In this document: in pieces, positions 26,495 through 34,695 of the stretch | Layout: each line of letters opens with the position of its first letter | Position numbering within the stretch: the first letter of the stretch is position 1 | From: Pantoea sp. A4 | Lineage (GTDB): Bacteria > Pseudomonadota > Gammaproteobacteria > Enterobacterales > Enterobacteriaceae | Assembly: GCF_000295955.2 (NCBI RefSeq) | Contig: NZ_ALXE01000025.1 | Span: 62,001 to 126,000 of the forward strand | Reading direction: 5' to 3' | DNA length: 64,000 nt | Made by a program: the position numbers and the translations under genes | The notes under the pieces: generated by a model | The model's input: the letters and a program-made list of their open reading frames with translations, nothing else | The model's database searches: none | What the model was told of the DNA's origin: nothing

Positions 26495-27509
26495 ACCCGC
26501 ACGCCCGGATGAGGCAAAAAGTGGCCGCTCCCGGCTGGAGCAGGCCGCAATTCTGCTGCTGAGTATTGGTGATGAAGCCGCTGCGACTGTGATTGCACGA
26601 TTAAGCCGTGAGGAGGTGCTACGCCTGAGTGAAGCGATGGCGCGGCTGCACGGTGTGAAGGTGACGCATGCCCGGATGGCAATGAATAACTTCTTTCAGG
26701 ACTACCGTGAGCAAACCGGCATTAATGGGGCTTCCCGAAGCTATCTTGCGGGATTGCTGGAAAAGGCGCTGGGCGGTGAGATCGCTAAAAGCGTGGTGAA
26801 CGGGATCTATGGCGATGAGATCCGTTACCGCATGGCGCTGCTTCAGTGGGTTGACGTACCCCAGCTCACCGCGCTGATTGCGTATGAGCATCTGCAATTG
26901 CAGGCGGTGTTTCTCGCCTTTCTGCCGCCGGATGTCTCAGCGCTGGTGCTGGCGCAGTTAGATACACAGCGCCAGGAAGAGCTGCTGTATCGGATTGCCC
27001 GGCTGGATGACATCAATCGTGATGTGGTCAGCGAGCTGGATCGGCTGATTGAACGGGGGATTGCGGCGATTTCTGAGCATGGCTCGAAAGTCTCCGGGCT
27101 GCGCCAGGCGGCCAATATCGTCAACCGGATCAGCGAGAACCAGCAACTGCTGCTGGAGCAGTTAAAGCAGCGCGATGAGCAGATTGCCGATGAGCTGAAG
27201 AGTGAAATGTACGAGTTCTTTATTCTCAGCCGCCAGCCGCAGGCCACACTGCAACGGTTACTTGAGGAAGTGCCGATGGATCAGTGGGCGCTGGCATTAA
27301 AAGGCACCGAGCCGATGCTGCGTCGCGCAATTTACGACGCTATGCCCCAGCGCCAGGTTCAGCAGCTACAGAATGCCGGCAACCGCCTTGGGCCCGTGCC
27401 CGTCAGTCGTGTTGAGCAGGTGCGTAAAGAGATCATGCAGTTGGTCCGTGATCTGGCGGAAGAGGGAGAAATCCAGGTGCAGCTGTTTAGCGAGCAGACA
27501 ATGGAGTAA
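26469..27509 (+). CDS. lfiG: lateral flagellar rotor/switch protein FliG (LfiG)
   Basis: Cytoplasmic rotor protein of 346 residues that joins FliF to FliM and carries the charged torque helix facing the stator. The N-terminal domain (EQAAILLLSIGDEAAATVIARLSREEV), middle domain (LLYRIARLDDINRDVVSELD) and C-terminal domain with MYEFFILSRQPQATLQRLLEEVPMDQWALALKG are collinear with FliG. Its expected stator partner is LafT (44466). The 26-nt overlap with lfiF suggests translational coupling. Confidence 0.95.
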   Translation: MSETTAKSKPARPDEAKSGRSRLEQAAILLLSIGDEAAATVIARLSREEVLRLSEAMARLHGVKVTHARMAMNNFFQDYREQTGINGASRSYLAGLLEKALGGEIAKSVVNGIYGDEIRYRMALLQWVDVPQLTALIAYEHLQLQAVFLAFLPPDVSALVLAQLDTQRQEELLYRIARLDDINRDVVSELDRLIERGIAAISEHGSKVSGLRQAANIVNRISENQQLLLEQLKQRDEQIADELKSEMYEFFILSRQPQATLQRLLEEVPMDQWALALKGTEPMLRRAIYDAMPQRQVQQLQNAGNRLGPVPVSRVEQVRKEIMQLVRDLAEEGEIQVQLFSEQTME

Positions 27510-27512
27510 CCC

Positions 27513-28187
27513 ATGAGGCAGAACAGTGAAATGATCCGTCTTTATCAGTTCCCGCCGCTACGTCCTCCGGGTGGGCGGGCGCACCATAACGCCCAGCAGC
27601 AGGCTGAATTCCAGCAGAATGTCACTGATGGTTTTAATCAGGGGCTGGCTCAGGGGTTGGCGCAGGGTGAGGAGCAAGGTTATCGAGAGGGTCTAAAGAA
27701 CGGGGAACAGGCTGCGCGTTTGCAGGTTTATGCTGAGCTTCAGGAAGGCGCTAAGCCGCTGGAAAATCTGATTGAGACCCTGCGTCATTACCTTGGTACG
27801 CTGGAGCAGCAGCGCCGTCAGGAATTGCTGCAACTGGTAGAAAAAGTGGCGCATCAGGTGGTGCGCTGCGAGCTGGCACTTCAGCCCACGCAAATGTTAG
27901 CGCTGGTAGACGAAGCGCTCAGTAGCCTGCCGGAAGTTCCTCAGCAGTTTAAAGTTTGGTTAAGCCGTGAAGAGTTTGGCCGCCTGAACGAACTGGCGCC
28001 GGATAAAGTCGCGCAGTGGCATCTGCATCCCGATGACGAAATAGTGAGTGGGGAGTGCCGTATCACTACGCCACAGGGTGAGATGGATATTGGCTGCCAG
28101 CAGCGGCTCAGTCAGTGTCTTGAGGTGATCCAGCACAGCCTTGATGAAGGCGAGGAGGCGCAGGATGAGGAGAGACAGGACGCTTGA
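27513..28187 (+). CDS. lfiH: lateral flagellar export regulator FliH (LfiH)
   Basis: Cytoplasmic stator-like protein of 224 residues that dimerises and regulates the FliI ATPase. It has the diagnostic glycine-repeat helix (FNQGLAQGLAQGEEQGYREGLKNGEQAA, Gxxx(G/Q) pattern, ~40-65) and the conserved C-terminal domain (LLQLVEKVAHQVVRCEL onward). It starts 3 bp after lfiG and overlaps lfiI by 23 bp with the start chosen for lfiI. Confidence 0.93.
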   Translation: MRQNSEMIRLYQFPPLRPPGGRAHHNAQQQAEFQQNVTDGFNQGLAQGLAQGEEQGYREGLKNGEQAARLQVYAELQEGAKPLENLIETLRHYLGTLEQQRRQELLQLVEKVAHQVVRCELALQPTQMLALVDEALSSLPEVPQQFKVWLSREEFGRLNELAPDKVAQWHLHPDDEIVSGECRITTPQGEMDIGCQQRLSQCLEVIQHSLDEGEEAQDEERQDA

Positions 28188-29493
28188 TCGCGCTTTGAAA
28201 TCGCTGGAGAACGTATCACTGGCACGCGTCTCTGGCCGGTTGGTACGGGTGAGTGGAATGCTGCTGGAGTGTACGGGTTGCAACATAGCGACCGGCCAGC
28301 GTTGTCAGATTGAACAAGCTAACGGGCAACTGTTGGATGCAGAAGTGGTTGGCTTCAATCGTGATCTTACCTGGCTGATGGCGTTCAAACCCCCGCTCGG
28401 ACTGAAGAGCGGGGCGCGGGTGTTCCCTTCGCGAAAACACAGTGAGCTGCGTATTGGCCCGGCGTGGTTGGGCAGAGTATTCAACGGCCTGGGGGAAGTA
28501 ATTGATGGCAAAGCCCCGCCTGGAGGTGACGCCCTGTTGCCTCTTATTCCTCCCGCTTTGCATCCTTTGCAGCGCAAACCCGTCAGTGAGGCACTAGATG
28601 TGGGCGTCAGTGCCATTAACGGCCTGCTGACCATTGGCAAGGGGCAACGCATTGGGTTAATGGCGGGCTCTGGCGTGGGTAAAAGTATGTTGTTAGGCAT
28701 GATGACACGCGGTACCACGGCGCAGGTGGTTGTAGTCGGGTTGACCGGTGAACGAGGCCGCGAAGTGCAAGAATTTATCGAGCACGTATTGCAGGCTCAG
28801 GGGATGGCGAAAGCCGTGGTGATAGCCGCGCCTGCCGACGAATCGCCACTGATGCGCCTGCGCGCGACTGAGCTGTGTCACGCCATCGCCGCCTGGTTTC
28901 GGGATGCCGGACAAGATGTCTTGTTACTGGTTGACTCACTCACTCGCTACGCAATGGCACAGCGGGAGATCGCTCTGTCGTTAGGAGAACCGCCAGCCAA
29001 TAAAGGTTATCCACCGTCCGCTTTTGCTATGTTGCCACGTCTGGTAGAGACGGCGGGTAACAGCGATGGCTGCGGAACCATGACAGCCATCTACAGCGTA
29101 CTGACTGAGGGCGACGATCAACAAGATCCCATCGCGGATTGTGCGCGTGCGGTGTTGGACGGGCATATTGTCCTGTCGCGTGAGTTGGCGGAGGCAGGCC
29201 ACTATCCGCCGATTGATATCGGGCAGAGTATCAGCCGCTGTATGCAGCAGATCACCACTCGCCCGCAGCAACAGGCGGCCCAACGTTTGAAGCGCTGGCA
29301 GGCAGACTACGCGGCGATCAAGCCATTGATATCATTGGGAGGCTATGTGCCAGGTGCCGATCTCGCCGTTGATGAAGCGCTACGGCAGCAGCCAGCCATC
29401 GCGCATTTTTTATGCCAGGATGCGGGTCAGCCGGTATCGCTAAGTCAGGCGCAGCAACAATTGCATCAACTGGCGCAACGCGATGAAGCCTGA
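28165..29493 (+). CDS. lfiI: lateral flagellar export ATPase FliI (LfiI)
   Basis: F1-ATPase-like export ATPase of 442 residues. Walker A is MAGSGVGKSMLLGMM, and the beta-strand/Walker B region is DVLLLVDSLTRYAMAQREIALSLGEPPANKGYPPSAF. The C-terminus (ISLGGYVPGADLAVDEAL) is typical. I chose the ATG at 28165 because AGGAGG (28153-28158) sits 6 nt upstream; earlier in-frame TTG (28141) and ATG (28144) lack a site. It overlaps lfiJ by 11 bp. Confidence 0.95.
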   Translation: MRRDRTLDRALKSLENVSLARVSGRLVRVSGMLLECTGCNIATGQRCQIEQANGQLLDAEVVGFNRDLTWLMAFKPPLGLKSGARVFPSRKHSELRIGPAWLGRVFNGLGEVIDGKAPPGGDALLPLIPPALHPLQRKPVSEALDVGVSAINGLLTIGKGQRIGLMAGSGVGKSMLLGMMTRGTTAQVVVVGLTGERGREVQEFIEHVLQAQGMAKAVVIAAPADESPLMRLRATELCHAIAAWFRDAGQDVLLLVDSLTRYAMAQREIALSLGEPPANKGYPPSAFAMLPRLVETAGNSDGCGTMTAIYSVLTEGDDQQDPIADCARAVLDGHIVLSRELAEAGHYPPIDIGQSISRCMQQITTRPQQQAAQRLKRWQADYAAIKPLISLGGYVPGADLAVDEALRQQPAIAHFLCQDAGQPVSLSQAQQQLHQLAQRDEA

Positions 29494-29908
29494 GACCGCG
29501 AGGCTGCTGGCGCTAACGCGATTACAGCAGCTGCGTCAGGCCGAAGTTGAGCAACTGATGCAACAACAGCATGCCCAGCAACAGCAGTGTCTGCGCATCA
29601 GGCGTAATCTCATCGACCTGCAACAGCTACAGCAGAGTATTCCTTCGGCACACCAGCCCGGTCACTTCGCCAATCTGGTGTTATATCGCGCGGCTCTACA
29701 TCGGGTCGTGGTATGGCAACAACAGTTGCTGCAACTGGAAGAACAACGTCGTCTTGAGCTAAGGGAGAGATTGCAGCAGGCTGCCCGTCAGGCGCAAAGC
29801 TATGCGCTGGTATTGAAACGTGAGCAGCAGCGTCAACGGCAGCAGAACCAACATCGGGAAAATGCTGAGACACAACAGACGGCATATCGTGGCCGTCAAG
29901 GCTGGTAG
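29483..29908 (+). CDS. lfiJ: lateral flagellar export chaperone-escort FliJ (LfiJ)
   Basis: Highly Gln/Arg-rich, fully helical coiled-coil protein of 141 residues, as is typical for FliJ (~147). FliJ forms the central stalk of the FliI hexamer and recycles chaperones. Sequence identity in this family is poor; the call rests on size, coiled coil and position at the end of lafK-lfiEFGHIJ. The 3' end overlaps the convergent lfgN by 13 bp. Confidence 0.88.
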   Translation: MKPETARLLALTRLQQLRQAEVEQLMQQQHAQQQQCLRIRRNLIDLQQLQQSIPSAHQPGHFANLVLYRAALHRVVVWQQQLLQLEEQRRLELRERLQQAARQAQSYALVLKREQQRQRQQNQHRENAETQQTAYRGRQGW

Positions 29909-30327
29909 AGGAAGCTCTGAGGAGTCTGAAGTTGTAATGTTGACAGCGTTTCCAACTGAAGTGATAACAGTACGCCATTACGGCTGTTTTGCTGCTGGCA
30001 TTGTGCTGCCAGCTGTAAAAGCTGCTGCCACAACGCGCTAACCTGATGGCGTAGCGAGACAGGTAATAACGCCATAAATTGCTGCATTCCTTGCGCATTA
30101 GTAGCCAGGTGCAGGGTTTTCAGCCGCTGGCTGCGCAAGCGGGCAGATGCCGTCAGCACTAGATACAGCTCATGCAGCCGATCGGAAATCTGTAGCGTCA
30201 GGCGCGAATCCGCCGCCAGCAGCGCCCGATACTGTTGCTGCAATAAATCCGCAACCTGCTGGTAATCACGGCGATCCTGCTGTAATTCACGCAGCAGTTG
30301 CAGCACTTGAGTCGTGGCGCTACTCAC
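29896..30327 (-). CDS. lfgN: lateral flagellar chaperone FlgN (LfgN)
   Basis: Cytoplasmic export chaperone of 143 residues for the hook-filament junction proteins FlgK and FlgL. Mostly helical and rich in Leu/Gln, with the family pattern LLRELQQDRRDYQQVADLLQQQY. The start is GTG (30327), which overlaps the TGA of a 16-codon mini-ORF as GTGA. In other Flag-2 loci an flgM-type anti-sigma gene sits immediately upstream. Here that gene is missing and only ~107 bp separate lfgN from lfgA. Confidence 0.85.
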   Translation of the reverse strand: MSSATTQVLQLLRELQQDRRDYQQVADLLQQQYRALLAADSRLTLQISDRLHELYLVLTASARLRSQRLKTLHLATNAQGMQQFMALLPVSLRHQVSALWQQLLQLAAQCQQQNSRNGVLLSLQLETLSTLQLQTPQSFLYQP

Positions 30328-30374
30328 AATCGAGATGCCTGTTTAGAGCTGAGCGGCGCATGGCTGAAAAGCAT
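30324..30374 (-). CDS. candidate 16-residue mini-ORF coupled to lfgN
   Basis: Reading leftward from an ATG at 30374, this frame encodes MLFSHAPLSSKQASRL and stops at a TGA that overlaps the lfgN GTG (GTGA). An AAGGTG ribosome site lies 7-8 nt upstream of the ATG. A stop codon lies directly upstream in frame, so it is not the tail of a longer gene. It may be a leader for translational coupling, or a relic where lfgM used to be. No similarity to FlgM is apparent. Expression is unproven. Confidence 0.35.
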   Translation of the reverse strand: MLFSHAPLSSKQASRL

Positions 30375-30412
30375 ATTTCACACCTTAAGTTTGGGTCTCT
30401 GTTTCTGTTCAC

Positions 30413-30431
30413 AGCGGCCAGAACGGCCGCT
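30413..30431 (-). promoter_or_regulatory. GC-rich hairpin between lfgA and lfgN
   Basis: AGCGGCC and GGCCGCT form a perfect 7-bp stem with a 5-nt loop, 3 bp after the lfgA stop. On the minus-strand transcript no U-run follows, so it is not a standard terminator. It may act as a partial terminator or RNA-processing barrier between the two genes. Confidence 0.5.
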
Positions 30432-30434
30432 ATT

Positions 30435-31205
30435 TTAAGGCGGAGTTAACAGCTCAACCGTCGCCGGGCCGGTCACTCTGGCGCTGAATAGCCGCTGCGA
30501 GGTGAGATTTTTAATGCTGATGACCTCATCTTTACGGCCACGCTTTTGCGCTTCTCCCACCATACGGACTTCACTACTGCTGAGCTGCGCGATCACTGTG
30601 ACCTGCTGCCCCCGCTCAACCATAACCGGTTGCTCAATATCTGCCGGCGCAATCACCTGGGATTCACGGAGGCGGCGGCGGGTGCTTAGCCCGTTGACCC
30701 GATCTATCTCGGTGAAAAAACGCTGCTGCAGATGGCTAATGTTGCGTTTTTTCAGCACGACTAATGCCCCTTCCAGCGCAGTTCCACGATCTACAGCCTG
30801 GCGCGCAACCACTACCGGCATCACCACGTCGGCCTTCACCGTCACACTGAGTTCCCACTCCACAGGGCTTTCACAGCGCAGGTCATAGCGTAGCCGCGTC
30901 AGCTCCCGGCTGGTCCCGGCAGGCTGGATCACGTTAAGGGGGTGAGAACAGCGCGGCAGTCGGCTGGCATCTCCCGGCATGTAAATGTGCAGCTTGCTGC
31001 TGTAATCACGCCAGCCGAACTGACTGGCTCGCTGGCGGATTTCAGCGCTGGCAGCGTTAGTTACTGCTGTGTGCAGCTGCGATCTTGCCGTTGTCGGCTG
31101 CACGGCGGCCAGCAGTGAAGGGGCGGAAATCAAAGCGGAAGAGAGCACAACATAGCGGAACAGTTGTTTCCCGAATTTTGCGGGGTTCATAAGATTAATT
31201 CCCAT
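30435..31205 (-). CDS. lfgA: lateral flagellar P-ring assembly chaperone FlgA (LfgA)
   Basis: Periplasmic chaperone for P-ring (FlgI) polymerisation, with a signal peptide ending near ISAPSLLAA. The C-terminal SAF domain is clear (VVARQAVDRGTALEGALVVLKKRNI, IAPADIEQPVMVERGQQVTVIAQ). The frame from 31205 gives 256 residues; an internal ATG at 31190 (251 residues, GGGA 9 nt upstream) is an equally likely start. Divergent from lfgB across a 71-bp region carrying a sigma-54 promoter pointing rightward. Confidence 0.92.
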   Translation of the reverse strand: MGINLMNPAKFGKQLFRYVVLSSALISAPSLLAAVQPTTARSQLHTAVTNAASAEIRQRASQFGWRDYSSKLHIYMPGDASRLPRCSHPLNVIQPAGTSRELTRLRYDLRCESPVEWELSVTVKADVVMPVVVARQAVDRGTALEGALVVLKKRNISHLQQRFFTEIDRVNGLSTRRRLRESQVIAPADIEQPVMVERGQQVTVIAQLSSSEVRMVGEAQKRGRKDEVISIKNLTSQRLFSARVTGPATVELLTPP

Positions 31206-31225
31206 TTTATCAATGTGTTAAGTGT

Positions 31226-31241
31226 TGGTATGCGAATTGCT
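31226..31241 (+). promoter_or_regulatory. sigma-54 (-24/-12) promoter for the lfgBCDEFGHIJKL operon
   Basis: TGGTATGCGAATTGCT has the invariant GG (31227-31228) and GC (31239-31240) separated by exactly 10 nt, matching the RpoN consensus TGGCAC-N5-TTGCW. It lies 36 bp upstream of the lfgB ATG. The arms GTTGGT (31224-31229) and ACCAAC (31245-31250) add a dyad over it. LafK is the obvious activator (inference). Confidence 0.78.
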
Positions 31242-31276
31242 AACACCAACGGTACACCGGGATAAAGGGGGACGTA

Positions 31277-31627
31277 ATGGCACTGAGTTTTGAGCGGGTA
31301 CTGGATATTCATCCGGCGGCCTTACAGCTTAGACTTTCGCGAGCAGAGCTGATTAGCGCCAATCTGGCGAACGTAGATACGCCAAAATTTCAAGCTAAAG
31401 ATATTGATTTCGCGGCAGAGATGCAACGCATAACCCGTCAAAGTGATTTCTCTACGTCACCTGATGTTCGTTACCGCATTCCCTATCAACCGGCTACGGA
31501 TGGCAACACCGTAGCGCTGAACGTTGAGCAGGCCGCCTTTGCGCAGAACATGTTGGATTACCAGGTCAGCCTACAGCTGTTGCAGGGCAAGTTGAGTGGC
31601 GTCCGTCAGGCGATTGAAGGGAAATAA
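31277..31627 (+). CDS. lfgB: lateral flagellar proximal rod protein FlgB (LfgB)
   Basis: Rod subunit of 116 residues, a type III substrate without signal peptide. It shows the rod N-terminal pattern (RLSRAELISANLANVDTPKFQAKDIDF) and the C-terminal helix (AAFAQNMLDYQVSLQLLQGKLSGVRQAI). First gene of the eleven-gene rod/hook operon, preceded by a GGGGG ribosome site and the sigma-54 promoter. Confidence 0.94.
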   Translation: MALSFERVLDIHPAALQLRLSRAELISANLANVDTPKFQAKDIDFAAEMQRITRQSDFSTSPDVRYRIPYQPATDGNTVALNVEQAAFAQNMLDYQVSLQLLQGKLSGVRQAIEGK

Positions 31628-31629
31628 TC

Positions 31630-32055
31630 ATGTCATTTAACGCGATTTATCAGGTGGCGGGATCGGCGATGACGGCACAAACCGTTCGCCTCAATACCAT
31701 CGCCAGTAATCTGGCTAATGCTGAATCACCCGCGTCCAGTGCTGCCACCACCTATAAAGCACGGCGCCCGGTGTTCGCGGCGCTTTATCAGGCTGCCGGA
31801 TTTTCTTCTGCATTAGCTTCTTCTTCTGCCCGCGTCCAGATCCTCGACGTGGTGGAGACCGGTGGTGCTATCCCGCGCTACCAGCCAGGCCATCCGCTGG
31901 CTAATGCCCGTGGGCAGGTGTTTTATCCCGATATCAATAGCGTGGAGGAGATGGCAGACATGATGTCAGCCACGCGTAACTTTGAAACCAACGTTGAGGT
32001 GCTGAATAACGTGAAAAGCATGCAGCAGAGCCTGCTGAAACTGGGAGAGAACTGA
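31630..32055 (+). CDS. lfgC: lateral flagellar proximal rod protein FlgC (LfgC)
   Basis: Rod subunit of 141 residues. The family N-terminus IYQVAGSAMTAQTVRLNTIASNLANAESP and the C-terminal heptad helix (MMSATRNFETNVEVLNNVKSMQQSLLKLG) are both evident. It overlaps lfgD by one base (TGATG). Confidence 0.94.
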   Translation: MSFNAIYQVAGSAMTAQTVRLNTIASNLANAESPASSAATTYKARRPVFAALYQAAGFSSALASSSARVQILDVVETGGAIPRYQPGHPLANARGQVFYPDINSVEEMADMMSATRNFETNVEVLNNVKSMQQSLLKLGEN

Positions 32056-32744
32056 TGAATCTGACGTCACTGACCAAGGTTGAACCCTATCGGCCTGATG
32101 CTGCTGCGGTAACGCCTGCCGGGGAGAAGGAGCCACTGAATGACATGTTTCTACAGCTGTTAGTTGCTCAGTTGCAGTATCAGGATCCCAGCCAGCCGGT
32201 AGACAGCAGCCAGTACGTGCAGCAACTGGCGCAGATGGCGCAAATGGAGTCGATGAGTCAGATAGGCACGCAGCTCACCCAGATTGGCACCATGGTGGAA
32301 GACCTACAGCGCTTCAACACCCACACCCTGACCGGCCAACAGGTCATGGTGCAGAGTGACACCATAGAACTCAATGCAGACGGCACCGTCGTGGGCGAGT
32401 TAAAGCTGACGACCGCCGCGCGTGAGGTCCGGCTTATCCTGCGTGATAACCAGGGGAATGACACCACGATATCCCTTGGGAGCCAACAGGCGGGCGACGT
32501 GCCTTTTAGCTTTGAGGCGGCTGAACTTGGCCTGGCCGCCGGAAAATACCAGGTTTCTGCGTGGCAGGACAGCCAGCCACTGCCGGTACTGCTGAGCGGC
32601 AGAATTGATTACCTACGCCCCGATTTTAACCGTGGAGAAACGCGAGTTCATGTTGCTGGTGTGGGTGAAGTCGATGCGGGAAACATTCGCCAGTTTGGGG
32701 TGAGTGAGCGTCCAGTCTCTGGGCAACAAGCAATGCAATTTTAA
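32055..32744 (+). CDS. lfgD: lateral flagellar hook-cap protein FlgD (LfgD)
   Basis: Hook-assembly scaffold of 229 residues that caps the growing hook and is later discarded. Its N-terminus has the FlgD signature MFLQLLVAQLQYQDPSQPVDSSQYVQQLAQMAQMESM. The C-terminal half is a FlgD Tudor-like/Ig domain (SFEAAELGLAAGKYQVSAWQD). Translation is probably coupled to lfgC. Confidence 0.94.
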   Translation: MNLTSLTKVEPYRPDAAAVTPAGEKEPLNDMFLQLLVAQLQYQDPSQPVDSSQYVQQLAQMAQMESMSQIGTQLTQIGTMVEDLQRFNTHTLTGQQVMVQSDTIELNADGTVVGELKLTTAAREVRLILRDNQGNDTTISLGSQQAGDVPFSFEAAELGLAAGKYQVSAWQDSQPLPVLLSGRIDYLRPDFNRGETRVHVAGVGEVDAGNIRQFGVSERPVSGQQAMQF

Positions 32745-32756
32745 CAGGAGCCTTTC

Positions 32757-33947
32757 ATGAGTTTTAGTATTGCAACTTCGGGCCTGGATGCCTTCAGTAA
32801 ACAGCTGGGTGCCATCAGTAACAATATCGCCAACAGCAACACTGCGGGTTATAAGTCGATGCGTGCTGAGTTTGCCTCGCTCTACGGTGGTGGCCAGCCG
32901 CAGGGGGTCAATGTTTCCGATATCAGCCAAAGTGTGGGCCAGAGTGGTACCGTGACCAATACTTCCCGAGCGCTGGATCTGGCCATTACCGGCAAGGGTT
33001 TTTTCGTCAGCAAAGATGAAAATGGAGCCACGACCTACTCTCGTGCGGGTTATATGGCGCTGGATGCAGAGGGCAAGCTGGTCAATAACCTCGGCGCACG
33101 CCTGCAGGGCTACAGTACAGATGACAGCGGGGCGTTGCAGACCGGAGCCCTGGGCGACTTGCAGGTCAAAGTGGGGGCTATTCCGGCCCAGGCCACCGAT
33201 AAACTGGGGTTCGTCGCCAACCTTGACGCCGGGGCGATCCCTCCTGTGGAAAGCCGTTTTAGCCGTGATGATCCGCAGAGTTATAACAATGTCTTTAGCA
33301 GCCGGGTCTATGACTCACTTGGCCAGCCGCACAGCGTTGAGCAGTACTTTGCCAAAACCGGTGAAGGTAGCTGGGATGTCCATTTTTTCGTTGATGGTGC
33401 CACAGCTTCACCGGCTAAAACGCAATTACGCTTTGATAACAGCGGCAACCTGCTGCCTTCCACCACCACTCCACAGTTGACCAGCAGGCTAAACGGCGTA
33501 GATCCCCTGGCGATCACAGTGGATTACAGCGGTACCAGTCAGTACAGCAGCAGCTTCAACGTCATGAATAACACCAGCAATGGTTACGCGGCAGGCGAGA
33601 TGGTCAGCGAGCAAATTGACGACGATGGCAAGATCTACGCGACTTACACCAACGGTGAGCGCCTGTTACAGGGGCAATTGGTGCTGGCAAACTTCCGTAA
33701 TCCGCAGGCGTTGAAGTCAGAAGATGGCACTGCCTGGAGTGAAGCAAACGGCAGCGGCCAGCCGCTGTATGGCACGCCAAAAAGCGGTATGAACGGCAGC
33801 ATCAAAGCCTTTGCACTGGAGTCTTCTAACGTTGATCTCACCAGCGAGCTGGTGGGATTAATGGGGGCCCAGCGCAGCTATCAGGCTAACACTAAAGTCA
33901 TCTCGACCAACGATGCGATGATGAACGCACTGTTCCAGGCGCTGTAA
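32757..33947 (+). CDS. lfgE: lateral flagellar hook protein FlgE (LfgE)
   Basis: Hook subunit of 396 residues, similar to E. coli FlgE (~402). N-terminal rod-family motif SGLDAFSKQLGAISNNIANSNTAGYKSMRAEF; a central hook domain (DSLGQPHSVEQYFAKTG...); C-terminal coiled coil SSNVDLTSELVGLMGAQRSYQANTKVISTNDAMMNALFQAL. Strong AGGAG ribosome site. Confidence 0.95.
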   Translation: MSFSIATSGLDAFSKQLGAISNNIANSNTAGYKSMRAEFASLYGGGQPQGVNVSDISQSVGQSGTVTNTSRALDLAITGKGFFVSKDENGATTYSRAGYMALDAEGKLVNNLGARLQGYSTDDSGALQTGALGDLQVKVGAIPAQATDKLGFVANLDAGAIPPVESRFSRDDPQSYNNVFSSRVYDSLGQPHSVEQYFAKTGEGSWDVHFFVDGATASPAKTQLRFDNSGNLLPSTTTPQLTSRLNGVDPLAITVDYSGTSQYSSSFNVMNNTSNGYAAGEMVSEQIDDDGKIYATYTNGERLLQGQLVLANFRNPQALKSEDGTAWSEANGSGQPLYGTPKSGMNGSIKAFALESSNVDLTSELVGLMGAQRSYQANTKVISTNDAMMNALFQAL

Positions 33948-33949
33948 TT

Positions 33950-34681
33950 ATGGATCGCCTGATATTTACCGCCGCCAGCGGTGCGACGCGAAACCTGGTA
34001 CAGCAGCAGATTCAGGCCAACAACATGGCTAACGCAAGTCATCCCGGATTTCGGGCCGACCTTGAGCGAGCCAGCAGCTGGGAAGTGCCGGGTTTTGGCT
34101 ATAGCAGCCGCTTTCAGGTGAACAGCGCCAGTGGTGGGGTAGATTTAAGCCCCGGTGCGCTGCTGGAAACCGGCCGCGATCTGGACATTGCGCTACAGGG
34201 GCCGGGTTTGATTGCCGTACAGAACGGTCGGCGCGAGGTGTATACCCGAAACGGCAATATCGATATCGACAGTGCCGGTCGTTTATCGATTGGGGGCAAA
34301 CCGCTGCTGGGTGATAACGGTCCCATTCAGCTTCCCCCCTTTTCCCAGTTGGAGATTGGCTCTGATGGCACGATCACGATCTACCCCGCAGGCGGAGATG
34401 TGATGGCGGCCCAGGAGGTGGATCGGGTCCGTCTGGTCAATATTCCCGCCGCACAGTTGACCAAAAACGAACAGGGCTGGTTAGTGAGCTCCCGTAATCG
34501 CGTCCCGCGAGACGAAGGGGTGAAAATCGTCAATCGGCATACTGAATCCAGTAGCGTCTCAATGATGGATGGCATGATTGAAACCGTGGCGTTGAGCCGT
34601 CAGTTCGAAACGCAAATCAAAATGATGAAAGCGGCTGAAACCCTGGCTCAGGCGGGTAATCGCCTGCTGCGTGGTGGTTAA
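33950..34681 (+). CDS. lfgF: lateral flagellar proximal rod protein FlgF (LfgF)
   Basis: Rod subunit of 243 residues. It begins MDRLIFTAASGATRNLVQQQ with the ANNMANASHPGFRADLE motif, and ends with the family helix SVSMMDGMIETVALSRQFETQIKMMKAAETLAQAGNRLL. It starts 2 bp after lfgE and is co-transcribed with lfgG. Confidence 0.94.
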   Translation: MDRLIFTAASGATRNLVQQQIQANNMANASHPGFRADLERASSWEVPGFGYSSRFQVNSASGGVDLSPGALLETGRDLDIALQGPGLIAVQNGRREVYTRNGNIDIDSAGRLSIGGKPLLGDNGPIQLPPFSQLEIGSDGTITIYPAGGDVMAAQEVDRVRLVNIPAAQLTKNEQGWLVSSRNRVPRDEGVKIVNRHTESSSVSMMDGMIETVALSRQFETQIKMMKAAETLAQAGNRLLRGG

Positions 34682-34695
34682 CACAGGAGTTGAGT

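Noticed and set aside
29909..30327. flgM hidden in another frame next to lfgN
   Set aside because: The region is fully occupied by lfgN and no other frame resembles the FlgM C-terminal sigma-binding helices.
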